Positions 13,591 to 26,977 of a stretch of 64,000 nt of DNA are shown here, piece by piece; positions within the stretch are counted from its first letter, which is position 1, and each line of letters begins with the position of its first letter. Position numbers and translations under genes: made by a program. The DNA is from Panulirus ornatus (lineage: Eukaryota > Arthropoda > Malacostraca > Decapoda > Palinuridae). The stretch is taken from positions 3,398,320 to 3,462,319 of the forward strand of contig NC_092239.1 in the NCBI RefSeq assembly GCF_036320965.1. The letters run 5' to 3'. Below the pieces are notes generated by a model. It saw nothing but the letters and a program-made list of their open reading frames with translations, had not been told where the DNA came from and did not search any database.

Positions 13591-14211
13591 CCCACAGAAC
13601 AGAATTCTTGTCTGGTGACGCAGGGATCCGAGTCGCTAATTACTCGTGTTAATTGCCGTCGTTCACCAACCCTCATTTATCCTTTTATCTACATAATTTC
13701 TAAGTGTTGTGAAGAACCTATATTCGTTTTCTTTACCGTTAGGTTTTCTTCGTGATTAATTACACAACTGGTGCGTATTATTCATGTGACAAGGACAACA
13801 GTGATCGTGTCATTAACATTCTAGAGTACTGATGTATTCTAACCTGTGTTTGACTGAGCAAAGTCGATCCAGGAACCAAGTGGAGAAAGAAAATCTTACA
13901 AAACTGGAAATTCTTGATGATTTGATGAGCACTGATATTTGACGTTCTGTTTTAAGCTTAGCCAACCCGACTGTCATTTAGATGGCATTTGTTTCCAAGT
14001 GGCAGTGTACACAGAGGTGATTGATGGCTGGAGGGACGGGTTTTTGAAATTGAAGAATTTGACAGAAGTTTGTTGGGGAGTTTTTCGTAGTGGAGGAAGA
14101 ATGAAAATGAGAGGCGGGAGGAGAAGGTAATTGCTCGTCAACCTAAGTGCTCCATTGTCAATCAAAATATTGAAGGAGGTTGATGTTCTACATGATGCTA
14201 AACTGGTCGAT

Positions 14212-14360
14212 TGATTGGGTATTTGGGCTTCAGATCTATCACCTGCCAGGATTATTAAGACCGTCAACCTCAAAGCATAACCACCAAACGAAAAATCGTG
14301 AATAAAAAACCTTCTTCAGATGATCAACATAGTTCTCTAAGACCATACACGCTCATTCCC
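14212..14360 (+). repeat. Dispersed repeat family, copy at 14.2 kb
   Basis: Aligns with the 35.0-kb copy through GGATTATTAAGACCGTCAAC, ACCACCAAACGAAAAATC, ACCTTCTTCAG and AAGACCATACACGCTCA. Diverged but collinear. Confidence 0.6.
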
Positions 14361-14721
14361 TTGGTAAAAAGGGGAAAGAGACTCGCCATAATGTAACACT
14401 GACTCGCATATCTGATGGCAGATGTTCTCACTATGGGGCAAGTAATGGCAGACGGTCAGGCCAGACCAGAGCGAGGCAGCAGCTCCTCTCTGCCCACACA
14501 TAACCCACCAAGGGACGGACCGACTCTGTTACCCACACTTAAATGGCTTCACTACATTAGTCTTTATCTCTGCGTCATTACTAGTTAAAGTAGATTATAA
14601 AGATACAGTCATCATTTCCGTCAAGGATGGCAACTTACGACATGCCTAGCAACTTTTGGTACTGGGGAAACTGTCCGACAACGCAGATTTCGATACCTTT
14701 TGGGGGGCTTTTAGGGAGGCC

Positions 14722-14723
<2 letters not shown>

Positions 14724-14814
<91 letters not shown>

Positions 14815-14818
14815 ACAT
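14724..14818. repeat. Compound (TC)33(AC)14 microsatellite
   Basis: The switch from TC to AC is at 14790. Confidence 0.97.
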
Positions 14819-15314
14819 GCATCCAACGATCTCTAACTAGAGAAACATTCTTTTTTTTTCAACGCAGTAGCTCTCCCTCCTCCCCAGATAATCTCACCAC
14901 TTTTTTTTTTCTTTGACTTGAGCAAAACATTTCCTTTCTCTCTGCTTACTTGAAAGCTGAAAGCTGGTGCTGACGTCACGTTCTCCCACAGGTGCCTAGA
15001 TCTGGACCATCTGTGTAAAGCCTTCTCAGGATGGGGGGGGGGGGGTGAAAGCCTCTCTCGTTTCTGCTTCTTCTTGAACGAGTGGAATGTATCATACATT
15101 TACGAAAATTGTTTGGTGTGGGTAAAAGTTTAAATTACTATCCACTTGTGATGGTTGCCACTTGCGTAGTGTTGGCGGGCGTAGGAAAATTGATTTTTTT
15201 TCCTAAATTCTTTTTCTATTTATTAGCTGGTCGTAAAGTCTGGGGGCTAGTGGAGAACAGCTAGGCCAGAGGAGGTGAAGTGGGAAGAGAAAATTGTTGT
15301 AGAGTTTAAGGATG

Positions 15315-15316
<2 letters not shown>

Positions 15317-15351
<35 letters not shown>
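15317..15351. repeat. (GT)17 microsatellite
   Basis: Uninterrupted. Confidence 0.95.
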
Positions 15352-15353
<2 letters not shown>

Positions 15354-15642
15354 AGTATAAGTGGCTTGTTTGCACTTTTTTCATTATACGTGAACACAGC
15401 GGGTCTGGTTGGCGGGCGTAGGACAACATCTAGTAAATTCTGATCACCACAAAGTCTGTGTCCTGGTGTGGCTTCGACTCCCCGGGATGTGCAGGTGGCC
15501 ATTGTGGGTTTGCTGAATTTTCACTTGCGTGCGACGGTTCTACTTTCGTCTTTGCGTCTAATTCTTCTTTTGTGGGTGAGATTACTACATTTTGGTTCTC
15601 GGTTTCTATTCGTCTGTGTGCAACTGTTGTCTCTCTAATTTG

Positions 15643-15706
<64 letters not shown>
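15643..15706. repeat. (CT)32 microsatellite
   Basis: Uninterrupted. Confidence 0.97.
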
Positions 15707-15712
<6 letters not shown>

Positions 15713-15749
15713 ATATAAGTAATACGATTGTCCAACTCAGAGGCGCAGT

Positions 15750-15975
15750 TAAGGGGGTTTTGTGACTAGGTTAGGCGATAGATAGATTAGATTGGTTAAC
15801 TTGGTTAGGTGATAGCGAGGTTAGGATGATTATTAAGTCAGGCTAATTCACTAGGTGAGGTTAGTGACTAAGTAACTTTCGTGATTAGATTAGGCTGAAA
15901 AAAAAGAGTTAGGTTAATGACTAGGATAAGTGACGAGGTTAATTACGTGACTAGGTTATTTACGTGAGTAGGTTT
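15750..15975 (+). repeat. Degenerate GACTAGGTTAGG array
   Basis: Many diverged units built around GTGACTAGGTTA and GGTTAGGTGAT, with spacing that drifts. Several TTAGG words occur but never as a clean head-to-tail telomeric array. Confidence 0.55.
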
Positions 15976-16984
15976 TGAGTGCACGTGATCACCAGGACAC
16001 CGTTGGTGGCTGTAGAGCCTCTTGCTCCTCTCTCACCTTCAGCCACGCCGGATCAAGGTTAAGGCCTTCTCAGATTCTCTTTTTTTTTTTCTTAACCCAA
16101 CGAACGGTTCGTCCAAGTCAGACTTGCTCATCAGGTCTGGCCATGATTCAACCAGTCCGAGTTAACACAGGATACGCGGGGAATCCTCACCATTGACCCA
16201 CTACACTCTTTCTGAACTCATATTTTTTTTTTCTCTATCCTCTTTTGTTACGTTTACGTAACCCGTCATGGGCTAAGAAAAATCCCTCATCGCGCCCAGG
16301 CCATAAATAAAAACGAGCCGATAAAGATAAAGAAACTGAGACTTTCTAAGTCCTCAATAAAACAAAAAAGGTGCGAAAAAAGTAAAGAAAGGTGTGGACT
16401 TTCTTCCTGCCTCCGGTCTTCTGCTGCCCCATTTTTATTGAGGAAGAGAAAAACATAAAGTTATGACTTTGACTACATAGGATTAAGAGAAAGGTATGGC
16501 ATGACTACATAGGACTAAAATGTTCTTTTTGATTCTCGATATCATCACTTTCATACTTCTTGTCTTAAGAGTTTCGTTTTGATGAAGAGTTTGACCCTAA
16601 CTGTGGATACGAGCAAATATAAGGTTGTAGGGATGATACGTATATGATCTAAGGGATGATTTAAGTAATCCTCTCCCTATTGGGGCCCTGAAAGAGTGAA
16701 AACTTTCTTCCCATATTCTGAAATAGGCAATTAAACATACACTTACACACGCACAAGCACAAACAAATTAATCGTATGGAAAAATACGTATGTGGACGCA
16801 TGTTTATGGAAAAGGAAGTAGGCAAAGAAACACATGCGCAGACCCGTGCGCACACGAGAATATATGCAAGTAGAATCACACACGTGCATACACGTGCACA
16901 AAAACATAAACTCTACAAACATCACACCAACGTACACAAAAATACTTGGACACTGCGAAAAAGTGTGATTGCATATTTGCCCAA

Positions 16985-17262
16985 AGGGAGCGTAGGGATG
17001 ATATGGGTAATATAAAGGGCGCAGGAATGGGTATAAGCAAGTATATGGGGTGTAGGCATGGATATAACCAAGAACAAGGGATATAGAGATGGATCTAAAC
17101 AAGCTTAAGGGGTGTATGGATGATGTGGGAAGCATACACGGCGCAGGGATGGGCTTAAGCAAGTATAAGGGGTGTAGGGATGATATAACAAGTATAAGGA
17201 GAGTAGGAATGAGTATAAACAAGTATAAGGGGTGTAGGGATAGGTATAAACAATTATAAGAG
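16985..17262 (+). repeat. Degenerate about 31-bp minisatellite
   Basis: Units of AAGTATAAGGGGTGTAGGGA type followed by TGGGTATAAGC, about eight diverged copies. Single stray units occur back to about 16.6 kb. Confidence 0.7.
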
Positions 17263-18525
17263 AGGCAAAGTGTATGTTTTGGATCCGTAAGTCAGATATC
17301 CAGGCAGAAGGTGAGGTATACTACAGCGCGCGTGATCGGCCTACAACACCCAAGATGCAAAGGCCAGTTTCCTTCTGGCACCCGAGGGCCATCACCTGTT
17401 GGTACTCGAAGGGCCACTCCTCTTCATTCCGGCACCAGAGGGCCGCGCCCCTGTTGATACTCGAGAACTAGGCTACTTTTGTTGCACGAGGGAACCATCC
17501 TCTGATAACTGACGACACTGATGGTATGATTTTAGATCGCTTTTGTTAATAGATATTCTAGGTCTGTGTTCTGATGGGCACGCATTCGCTAAGTCTGTGT
17601 TCTGATGGGACGCTTTCTTTAGATCTGATGAGACCATTTGTCAAGGCAAAATAGAGAGTACTTGCGAACTTTTTTCTTTTTTGGAGGGCTAATCTTAAGG
17701 TCAGAAATATCTGGAACGGTAGATTTTATGCTTCATGCATCATAGCTTTGTCTTCCCACGACATTCATAGAGAACCTGATCTTATGCTTTGAAGGAAGGA
17801 GGTGTCTTGATGAATCTCGACCTTGGTAGAATCTTAGTATTCATGTCTCAAACATTCGACCTTCTCATACCCAAGATGAACGCAACGGGATGCTCACGAT
17901 CGTCTCACTGACGTAAGTTGACCTGGATTACGTCAGGCTCGTATATACCTTAAAACCTCGTATGAAGCAATGGCCTTGTGTCAGACTGAAATCAAAGAAA
18001 AATTACCATTTCATCAGTCAGTTAAACGATGTTCATTTATCATAAACAAGTCCCTATTTCACGTGTGGGTTGGTGGATGGGTTGATATGGGTGTGGACAC
18101 AGGTGGCCGACGGGCGGATCACACGGTCTGGCCTCCGCAAGGGTTGTGGGTACACCAGCTGGCCTGCTCTGGCTGCTGGCCTCACCACCACACGCTTGCG
18201 GGTCTGGGACCGACGCGTCGTCGTCAATCCGGTAATTCCCGCTTCCGTCTTTTTATATACTTCTTGTCGAAGTATTTCGAGCCTGAGAATCTACCTCAGG
18301 TTAACGGGAGAATGTGCCGCAGTCAAGACAGACACTGGTAAAAACTGGAAACTTATGTACATACTACGAGTTTGGATGTGGCCCTTGTAGATGGTGTTCT
18401 ACACTTCTACAATATTAGTGATGTATCTTCGCTTCAGTAACGTCATCGTTGGCGGTACGTGGAGACAACACACTGGAATGGGCGCGTGCTCAGGCCTTTC
18501 CCTAACGAGGTATATGGATACCACG

Positions 18526-18750
18526 TAACCATAGTGTGGGCGTGGTATACATACGTGACCATGGTGTGGGCGTGGTATACATACGTGACCATGGTGTGGG
18601 CGTGGTACACATACGTAACCATGGTGTGGGTGTGATATACATAAGTGACCATGGTGTGGGCGTGGTACACATTACGTAACCATGGTGTGGGAGTGATATA
18701 CATGAGTGACCATGGTGTGGGCGTGGATGCATTACCTAACCATGGTGTGC
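18526..18750 (+). repeat. 30-bp minisatellite, about 7.5 units
   Basis: Unit GTGACCATGGTGTGGGCGTG plus GTATACATAC. Because 30 is a multiple of 3, each strand carries an open repeated peptide; these are not genes. Confidence 0.9.
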
Positions 18751-20020
18751 GCGTGGCCAACAAGAATACCCCCCACCCACCACAGAGTCAGCTGGTGATC
18801 TTGATACAGGTTTTCCTCATTTTCTTTCTCTGTTCAGTTGTATGTTGTCACCCTCATCACATTCGCAATAATTCTCCTCCTCCTCCTCCTCCTCCTCCTC
18901 CCTCCGCCGGGCCTTCCTCCCCCCGCCTCCCCCCCCCTATTCTACCCTCTCGAACTTCATGACCCAAGGTCGTGACCTTGGCCTGAGACAGCTCGCGCTT
19001 GGGATACAGCTTTCCTAACTAGCTTGTGCTGAGGGTAACAGCTTGTTCTGCCAGTACAGCTTTTAAGTAGGTAGTTAGGCTGGGGGTAGAGTAGGTCGTC
19101 ACGACCGACATGCAAGCAATTATCGCAGGTCTAATGTTAGGGGGAAGTGAGTTAAGTAACCTGGAAGTAGCGAAGGAAAGGCGTTCCACAAGGTCAACTG
19201 TTGGATCCCGGGATACTGAAGTGACCTTGACCGCTATAAAGCGAACAACATTGTAGCCAGACACGAAGGCAGAGCAGGTGTGGCTCTGGGAGATCTTCAC
19301 CTTGATAGCATGATAAGTTCGCTCTCTTGCAGTGTTGGTAACATTGTGAGAGACAAATTGCCTGTTTAGTCATCTAGTTTATCCATATAATGTCTTTCTC
19401 TTGCTTCTTTCATTTCTTTCTCTCCTTACAAATGACCTGTCTTTTTACCTGTCTATAAGACTCATACGAAACTGTAATTTTCCTACAATTGTCTTCTTTT
19501 TTTATTACGAGGTTAAAAATTCTGCTATTTCTTCCCGACTCCAGCAATCCATGTACACAAAAATCTTGACCAGATATTCTTGGAACATATATCCTCCTCT
19601 TACATCACCTGTCTCATATTTCCACATTTACCAAACATCTATCTTCTTATAATACATTACTTTATTAATATATTCAATATTCACCGAAGTCCACTGTTAG
19701 AAAAGACTAAATATATCATAGTTCCGTGTAGTAAATCCAAAGTTCATAACCTGACGGACCCGAAGCACGTGTCACACGCAGAACGACTCGCTCCGGCTTC
19801 AAATGAAGCAGTTGAACCTTTAACTAGGTCGCTGACACACATTTATCAAGCAGTAGGCACGTCCGTGGCTGGCCGGCGTGAGCCATCTTTCAGAGTGGTC
19901 AATCAAGGTGTTTATGGTCTCATTGTGAATAAGAACAGCAATTACATTATGGAAGGCGAGAGAATCTTGGTTATGAAGGTTAGATTAACAGGTGTTTAGC
20001 AATGATGATGATGATGATTA

Positions 20021-20021
<1 letters not shown>
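18751..20021. other. Intergenic, no gene recognised
   Basis: A (CTC)n pyrimidine run at 18874-18903 is the only simple repeat. Confidence 0.45.

Positions 20022-20076
<55 letters not shown>
20022..20076. repeat. Compound (TA)19(TG)8 microsatellite
   Basis: Preceded by ATG triplets at 20003-20018. Confidence 0.95.
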
Positions 20077-20224
20077 ACTTTTTTGAGGGTATGAACTGTC
20101 ATTTCTTGAATATTAGCCACGAAACATGACGATTCGACCCTTGAGTACGACGGAACGGCCGTTAAGCATAATAGGCTGTCATCTAACCCTTGAAGGTCGA
20201 GTCAGAGGCCCCAAGCATTAGACC

Positions 20225-20505
20225 CAGGGACCAAACCGTCGCCGTCCTCAAGAACTGTACCGTTCTGCTTAAGAACCTTACCGTCGTGCTCAAGAACTGT
20301 ACCATTGTGCTCAAGGACCGTACCGTCGTGCTCAAGAACCGTACCGTCGTGCTCAGGAACCGTACCGTGGTGCTCAAGTACCGTACCGTCGTGCTCAAGA
20401 GCCGTACCGTCGTGCTCAGAGCCGTACCGTCGTGCTCAAGAGCCGTACCGTCGTGCTCAAGAGCCGTACCGTCGTGAAATGTACCGTCGTGCTCAAATGT
20501 CTAAA
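20225..20505 (-). repeat. 21-bp minisatellite of the GAGCACGACGGTACG family
   Basis: About 13 units of ACCGTACCGTCGTGCTCAAG plus one base on the plus strand. On the minus strand it reads CTTGAGCACGACGGTACGGT, the same core as the 38-kb and 61.7-kb arrays. Confidence 0.9.
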
Positions 20506-21249
20506 CCCCAAGTCAGTCCCCACTACTGGTAGAATGTGTCACATGTCCAGCCCCGGAGCAATGTAATGTCTTCCTGTATTTACAATATCATTTATCTCAA
20601 CGTTTTCTCGGTTCCTCCTTTCTCCCTCTTGGTTGCTCAAGCTAACTTGATGGGGTGAAAAATATCCTCCTCATATCTCATTGATTTTACTTTTATTTCT
20701 TAAAGCAATCAGTTATAGTGACGCATCATCATCATGCAAAATTATTTCAAATGTGATATCTTTTGCTTTGTTTTTTTTGCCATCGAAATGAAAAAAAAAG
20801 TCTTAAGATACAAAATGTATATTCTGAGTGACTCCTTAATTCAAACGAGTTCCTTTGGCTCGTGTTGTGAACGAGGAACACTTGATATCTGTCTGTACAA
20901 TAGTTTCTCTAGGCAGCAGCCGTCTGCCGGCCGGACTCCTTGTCTGGCGTGTCACTCCGCTGCCGGGCATATGATAAATCCCAAATAATCTTTCTGGTTT
21001 CATTATCTTTTTATTTTTTTTTCTATCAGTGAACATTGACCATTTCATGACGTTTCCTGTGAATCCACAGATTACCTGTCAGGCTGACATGAGACCACCC
21101 AGACGCTTTGATAGGGTGTGTGTGTGTGTGGGGGAAGCCAAGCAACACACAGACATGACACTTTAATGTTGATTAAGGGAACAGCTGAATGGACGGTGGC
21201 ATGCGCTTAACATCTTTTTTTTTTCCCCCCATCTGTGTATCTATAATTG

Positions 21250-21251
<2 letters not shown>

Positions 21252-21318
<67 letters not shown>
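21252..21318. repeat. (GA)33 microsatellite
   Basis: Followed by 100 bp of G-rich sequence to 21395. Confidence 0.97.
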
Positions 21319-21320
<2 letters not shown>

Positions 21321-22639
21321 GGTGGGAGGGAGGGATGCGTGGTGGTGGTGAAGGGGGGGTGGGGTGGGGGAGACTAGGAGGGGAGGGGGGTTACCGGTCA
21401 GTGGCTTATTGGCAAGTTGACAGCTTGAGCCAGGCTTTCCCAGCCTCACACCCCACCACCTCCCTCACATCTGGGTTACCAGGCCAGCACGGCTCCCTCT
21501 GCTGGTGGTGGTGTGGTGGTTTTGAAGTGGGGTGTGGTGATGGTTGTGGTAGGGTGGTGGTGGAGTGATGCAGTGGTGTGGTTGTGGTAGTGATGATGAT
21601 ATGGTAATATTGTGGTGTTTTGTGTCATAGTAATGAGACTATTTACTATAGTGGTAGTAGTTATGGTGGTGGTGGTGGTAGTCATAGACGTGGTATAGGT
21701 AGTTTGATGTAGTGGTGACACAGTGGTGTTGTTCGCGTGTTTGTGGCGCGTATGTAACTGTAGTTGGGTCTTAAGGATGATTGTGGCGATACTAATGATG
21801 TATACCATAGCAATTGAGTTGTTATCTAAGGTAAAGTCTTTGAGTTTTCGTAATGACGCAACTTGATTACGTCAATACTTGAAGTAGATCTAAATGTGTC
21901 ACAAATTGACCAAAGGATATCTTTCTTTTTTTTATAATCAAACCAACCGGTTACTGGAATGATCCAAACCTTCAACTGAAGCAGTGGTATTACGCTTTTC
22001 GAGACAGTTTCACCTTCTTTGAATGGAGTACACATTGCTTTCAAGTTATTTAGAGGTTAGAGCAATCTGTATGGCAATTCAAACTGATGCGGACAGTAAT
22101 ACACTTCAACACCTCAGGTTCCCGAAGGCATATGCATGTGTTCCAATTCCATGGCTGCCTTGTGTATTTCAATCACGTTTTCACTAAAATATATATCATT
22201 CGCATTACGACTTACGATATTAATTCCTAGTTACTGATATCTTCACTACAAAAGATATCAACTTCAGTCGCAGTTATCTTGACTACAAATAAGTGAACCG
22301 ATTTATTATTTCTCGTTACTAAAATCCCTACTGGGGAATAATATGACTCCCCTTATCCTTTCTTGAGCCATAGACACAGTGGAAGAACTTATGATCGTCG
22401 AAATATCTTTATCTTAACTACAGAACAAGATAAGTGTATACACTTCCTTACTCCCAAATCTTCACTTCAACTTTAATATCTGTTGACCTTTGCTATACGT
22501 GTCAGGTCTGAGACCATGTTAACGCAATTTCCCATCATGGACATCTATGTTGGCTTCTACGCTTCTCTTCTTTAAAATATTTGGTCTCACGCGTCTCCCT
22601 AATAGTTTCCAGTGTTACAGTATCGATGAAAACACCGTT

Positions 22640-22880
22640 GAGGAAACAGCGACGTATCCAACGGTGTAAGAGAGTTCGTAAGGTCAAGCCACAGGTGTCT
22701 AGAGGTGGGACGTTGTCGCTATATGCGAACCCACTCCCAGGACACAACGTACCGCCCAGGTATGCCCACCTCCGCGCCCACCACTTGCAAGACACGAACA
22801 GCTTCGAAGCTGAAGTCAACAATCACTGGTGCATGATTTTCATGGACTCCGGCTCTTGCTCGTCATACATGTCTTACTAG
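22640..22880 (+). pseudogene. Aspartic-protease-like retroelement remnant A
   Basis: The frame ending at TAG 22878 reads EVNNHWCMIFMDSGSCSSYMSY. The hydrophobic-DSG-x(3)-SxMS pattern resembles the active-site loop of LTR-retrotransposon proteases. A basic, Cys-poor stretch precedes it where a zinc knuckle would normally be. Short and stopped early. It could be chance, and I place it mainly because a second similar fragment follows. Confidence 0.3.
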
Positions 22881-23149
22881 CAGGCAAGACAGCTTGGCTT
22901 GATAAACAGGATTGATCGACTTGAACAAACAATGATACGTTTTTGGACGGGGAAAGTGTACGCCTCTATGGGATTGGTCAAAAACGTCCTGATAAACATT
23001 AGATTACAATCTGCATTTCTACTCGGATTTCCGAATCGTTCCAACGAAGTACTTCAGCAACAAATGGCGCTCAACTTGTTTCCTGGGTCACGAAACGTTG
23101 GCACGGAACCAAATCATTCAGAAACTCATTGGAACACAATCCATCATAT

Positions 23150-23490
23150 ATTTCAAGGACGTGAACGTTCTTGACCAACTGCCACCCAGAGATAGCGGGC
23201 CCTGCCAGAGCCAGATGTGTTTCAATGCACACGTCGGGAAGAAGTTGGCAGAGCCAGCAATGAGCGTGCGGGTCAACACGGGTCAACATAAATCTTACAT
23301 ATCTGAGAAGTGTGTGCGCACCGTGTCCACGGCGGCAAGACATTGCAAGAAGATCGAAAGCTTAAAGATTAATGTGGATCGATTCCGCTCCTTGTCTACC
23401 GCCGTAGCGACGCATAAAGACGATTCGCAGGACATAACACTCGGTCGTTCGATACTCGGGCAGTATGGCGCAGTTATTGACTACCAATAG
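23150..23490 (+). pseudogene. Aspartic-protease-like retroelement remnant B
   Basis: The frame 23098-23490 contains VRVNTGQHKSYISEKCV and, 66 residues on, DITLGRSILGQYGAVIDYQ. The second phrase matches the ILG-x(n)-YGAVID(Y) C-terminal loop of retropepsins. The first matches the DTG loop with Asp replaced by Asn, which would kill the enzyme. Probably the gag-pol junction of an LTR retroelement; no RT or LTR is visible nearby. Confidence 0.4.
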
Positions 23491-25399
23491 GAGTTAATTG
23501 CCTTTATGGTCAATAGAAGAACGTATAGGATTATGATGGAATGAGGAGGTGAGCCTTATGGTGATGGTGACAGTCAGGTAGAATGATACTGTGACCTCGT
23601 TTGACCACCTCTACAGTCGTTATAACACAGAAAAAGTTCATTATTATCATCTTCTTCGTTTTATCTTATATTCAAATCCTCAAGATATTCTCTTCATAGA
23701 CTCATAACTTTCACTATGTTTTTAGAAAGTATTTATTGATATTTCTTTTTCCAGTTCTTCCTCTCGTGTCATTGTTGACACGATGATTGCTGTGGAAAAC
23801 CATTGGTTTCGAACGTGTAGTGATGATGTGTGTGTGATGAGGGAGAAGAGAAAATGTGATTGTCGAGGATGACGTAAATTTAGGTTTATTAAGGGCGTAG
23901 GTTTTCTTTTTTCTTTTTTTTTAGAGGCGTGTCTCCCTTCATGATGGTGAGTGAAAGTGAACACCATGGTGATAGTGAAGATGATGGTGACTGGCAGACG
24001 TAAGGCCCAAATAACCAACCAATCAACGAGCATGAGACGAGGACCATTCATACAGTGAGAACAAATAATCTTGAAGTACATATCTTCACTACCCAAGGAG
24101 TTGCTCATGATTTCTGTGCATGATGGTTAGGACTTGATAGTTGATTACCTTATCAAATGACCCTGGCAGTCAGTCAGTAACGATAGGGGTTTAGACAGGA
24201 GCAAAAGACTGCAAAACCTGGTGCAGAAGGAACAGCAATGAAAGCAGGAACAGCAACAGCAAAAGATGAAGCAAGGATCAGTAAGAGCCAAGCAGTCAGC
24301 TCCGCCGCCGGAGGGGAGGTAGAAAGCGTAACAAGCAGTTATCTGGGCCGTCACACACACACACAGAGCGTCACGGTGGCTACCACCACCACCATCAGCC
24401 GGGCTAGAGTAATTCTATGTGACGCTAATTCACTTTCACTCACCGACAGGCTTGTGGAGGAGGAGATGGGGGTAAAGGGTGTTACGGGAGGGGATGGGAA
24501 GGAGGAGGGGGGATGGTAAAGGGCGATACGGGAGGGGAGTGGATGGGAGGAGGAACGCCTCTAGAGCGAAAGACCAATAAACATCTCATTTCTACCGTCT
24601 GACATCTATTAAGTACCGTCTTGGACGGTTTTGGCGTACCGCTGAAGGTACAAGCGTACCTCGCCGTTGGGGTAGCGCTTGCCTTAAAGAACCCTTCTGA
24701 AGGAAGTCAGCCCTCAAGGGCCTCCACACTGTATAGGAGGAATCGGAGTGGTCGTCAAAAACGAAGGACTGACTACAAAGAAAGTCTCGTCAGTAGAGGG
24801 TTACAATAGCTAATGATTCACGTGATTCCGAGATGGATTCATGACTTCGAATCAATGCCAAAACGTGTGGAGATCCCATTCCCCCTGTATGATGATGATA
24901 TGACGTGAATGACAATTCATGACACGCAAGGCATGGAAGACTGTCAGAGAACTGCATGGAAGAGGCAATTACTGGAATCTTTTTTTTGCGTGAATCTTTA
25001 CCATTTTGTTTCAGTTTCATAATACAATTATTGTGTCCTGAAGCAGCGTTACGATCTTCGTTCACTATTTAGGTTCTGGTTGTTTGTGTGGGCTTCAGGC
25101 CTGAAAAAGATCATATTTCATGTAAGGTACAGAACATTACAGAGAAAATACAGACAAAAAAATATGAAATTTTTATTGCCGGCCGTGTTACTCTACCGGA
25201 TCACACAGGATCCGCTCCTAAGAAAGAGTTCGGCAGCCCAAGGCTGCGCTACTTTCAACAGCAGGGAAATGTGGATTCCTTCAGAGTGAGAAGAAGTTCT
25301 TTAACGAGACTGTTACTCCCACAGTCTCGCCACAGGTGTCCCAGTCCTCTGTTCTTAACGCTACCTCGCTAACGCGGGAAATGGCGAATAGTATGAAAG

Positions 25400-25400
<1 letters not shown>
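23491..25400. other. Intergenic, no gene recognised
   Basis: Follows the second protease-like remnant. No RT, RNase H or integrase motif was found in any frame here, so the retroelement is either truncated or unrecognisably decayed. Confidence 0.45.

Positions 25401-25471
<71 letters not shown>
25401..25471. repeat. (TA)35 microsatellite
   Basis: Uninterrupted. Confidence 0.97.
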
Positions 25472-25473
<2 letters not shown>

Positions 25474-25839
25474 TTAATCGTACATGAACCAACTAGAGAG
25501 AGACGCGCCATACTATAACTTTCTAATCAGCCAATTATCTGGGTCGTTGTGTGGCGTCACTGGCCAGGAACCATTGCACCAGCCTAATCTACAATCCCAC
25601 TCAGTTCAGAGGCCATTAAGAGGCATTTATTATACATATTACCTGTACCATGAGCTTTACGGTAGCACACACCATCAGAAAAGTATTTTTATGCTCGTTC
25701 AGGGGGCATTAAGTCTGACGTCACTGATACATCACGATATGTCAGCCAATCATATGGGTGAATTTTAAGATTGCATGATACGTGGACGTTATACATATTT
25801 GTGGGGATACGCGATCATCATACATACTACTCACGTGAG

Positions 25840-25976
25840 TCACCATGAGTCAGCCCGGGGTCGCACTCGTAGGGGTTCGAATCCTAAGAGTGGGAGTCGG
25901 CCCACACCCAACGCAGGTGTTTATCCTCCCCCTCGGGGATAGTCGATAAATGACTTAGGTTGGTGTGTGTGTGTGT

Positions 25977-26031
<55 letters not shown>

Positions 26032-26100
26032 CATATACAAAGGTAGATGACGGGGCAATACGAGTGTAAAACTCTCTCCTCAACACGCAAACAATAGTGA
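25840..26100 (+). mobile_element. tRNA-derived SINE with internal TG tract, copy 1
   Basis: A perfect Pol III B box GGTTCGAATCC lies at 25874-25884. After it come AGTCGGCCCAC, CATCCTCCCC-like and GTCGATAAATG segments, then a long (TG)n, then a tail reading GACGGGGCAATACGAGTGTA. The same order of blocks recurs on the minus strand at 40.9-41.1 kb, which shows that the TG tract lies inside the element rather than beside it. Confidence 0.7.
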
Positions 26101-26108
26101 GAAATGAT

Positions 26109-26111
<3 letters not shown>

Positions 26112-26157
<46 letters not shown>
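26112..26157. repeat. (CA)23 microsatellite
   Basis: Just outside the 3' end of SINE copy 1, in the opposite strand sense to the TG tract inside that SINE (25961-26030). Confidence 0.95.
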
Positions 26158-26159
<2 letters not shown>

Positions 26160-26977
26160 GATGTGTTAATGTTTACGTAAACCCAAATATATCCGGGTAA
26201 ATCAGCTTTCTACTCGTGTTTATTGAGATGACGTTAATCTCAGAATATTTATGTTTAGCAGTGATGATGCAGTATTTGATTTATGTCTGTTTTTCTGTTG
26301 TTTTTGAATATATTCATATTTCATTGTGCTCAAAGGGTCGAACCGTCGTGCACGAGTCACCTAAGATCATATCAGACTGGCCTAACAAACGGGAAAAAAA
26401 GATTCATGCCAGCTTCGCTGTGTTTACAGTGGCTGCTTCACATCCGCCTGGGTCCGCCCCGGTATCCGGGAGAAGGAGGCATTCTTTCTTATCCGCTGGA
26501 GCGACGCGAGTGAAAGTTATGGTGAGTGAGGCAAATGATCCTTTCACAGGAATTCTTTCCTGATGATCCGTCGCACACATTGCTCATAACGGGTACGTTA
26601 CGACAGAAACCTGTCTATGCTCTTTGTATTCACGTAATATTGCAATCCAGTTTTACATTCTTGTTAGTCAGCTAATCAGCGACATTCGAGACGCAATTGC
26701 TGTCGAGACATTTGTTGCCTAATCGCTTGGCCTTGTAAGATACAGTTAATGCAGTTTATTTCATTCTCATTTACATACAATGCATATAGAAGTGATACAC
26801 TGCAGTTGACCGTCTGTAGCGTAATTCAAATTAATGATGTAATTAGTAAAGCTATTATTGATAAGGTACTGATCTAAAATACTTATACGAGATTTATAAT
26901 TGAAATTCATCTCGATCTCTGCAGCGCAACGACATTTTTAACTTTAGACGCGACGGTATGACCTTTGGATATGAATG

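Noticed and set aside
16090..16150. Minus-strand CTGATGA with a CAAG/CTTG stem
   Set aside because: GAAC stands where GAAA is required, and helices I and III do not form.
17625..17655. Second hammerhead candidate at CTGATGAGACC
   Set aside because: No GAAA or helix II partner follows.
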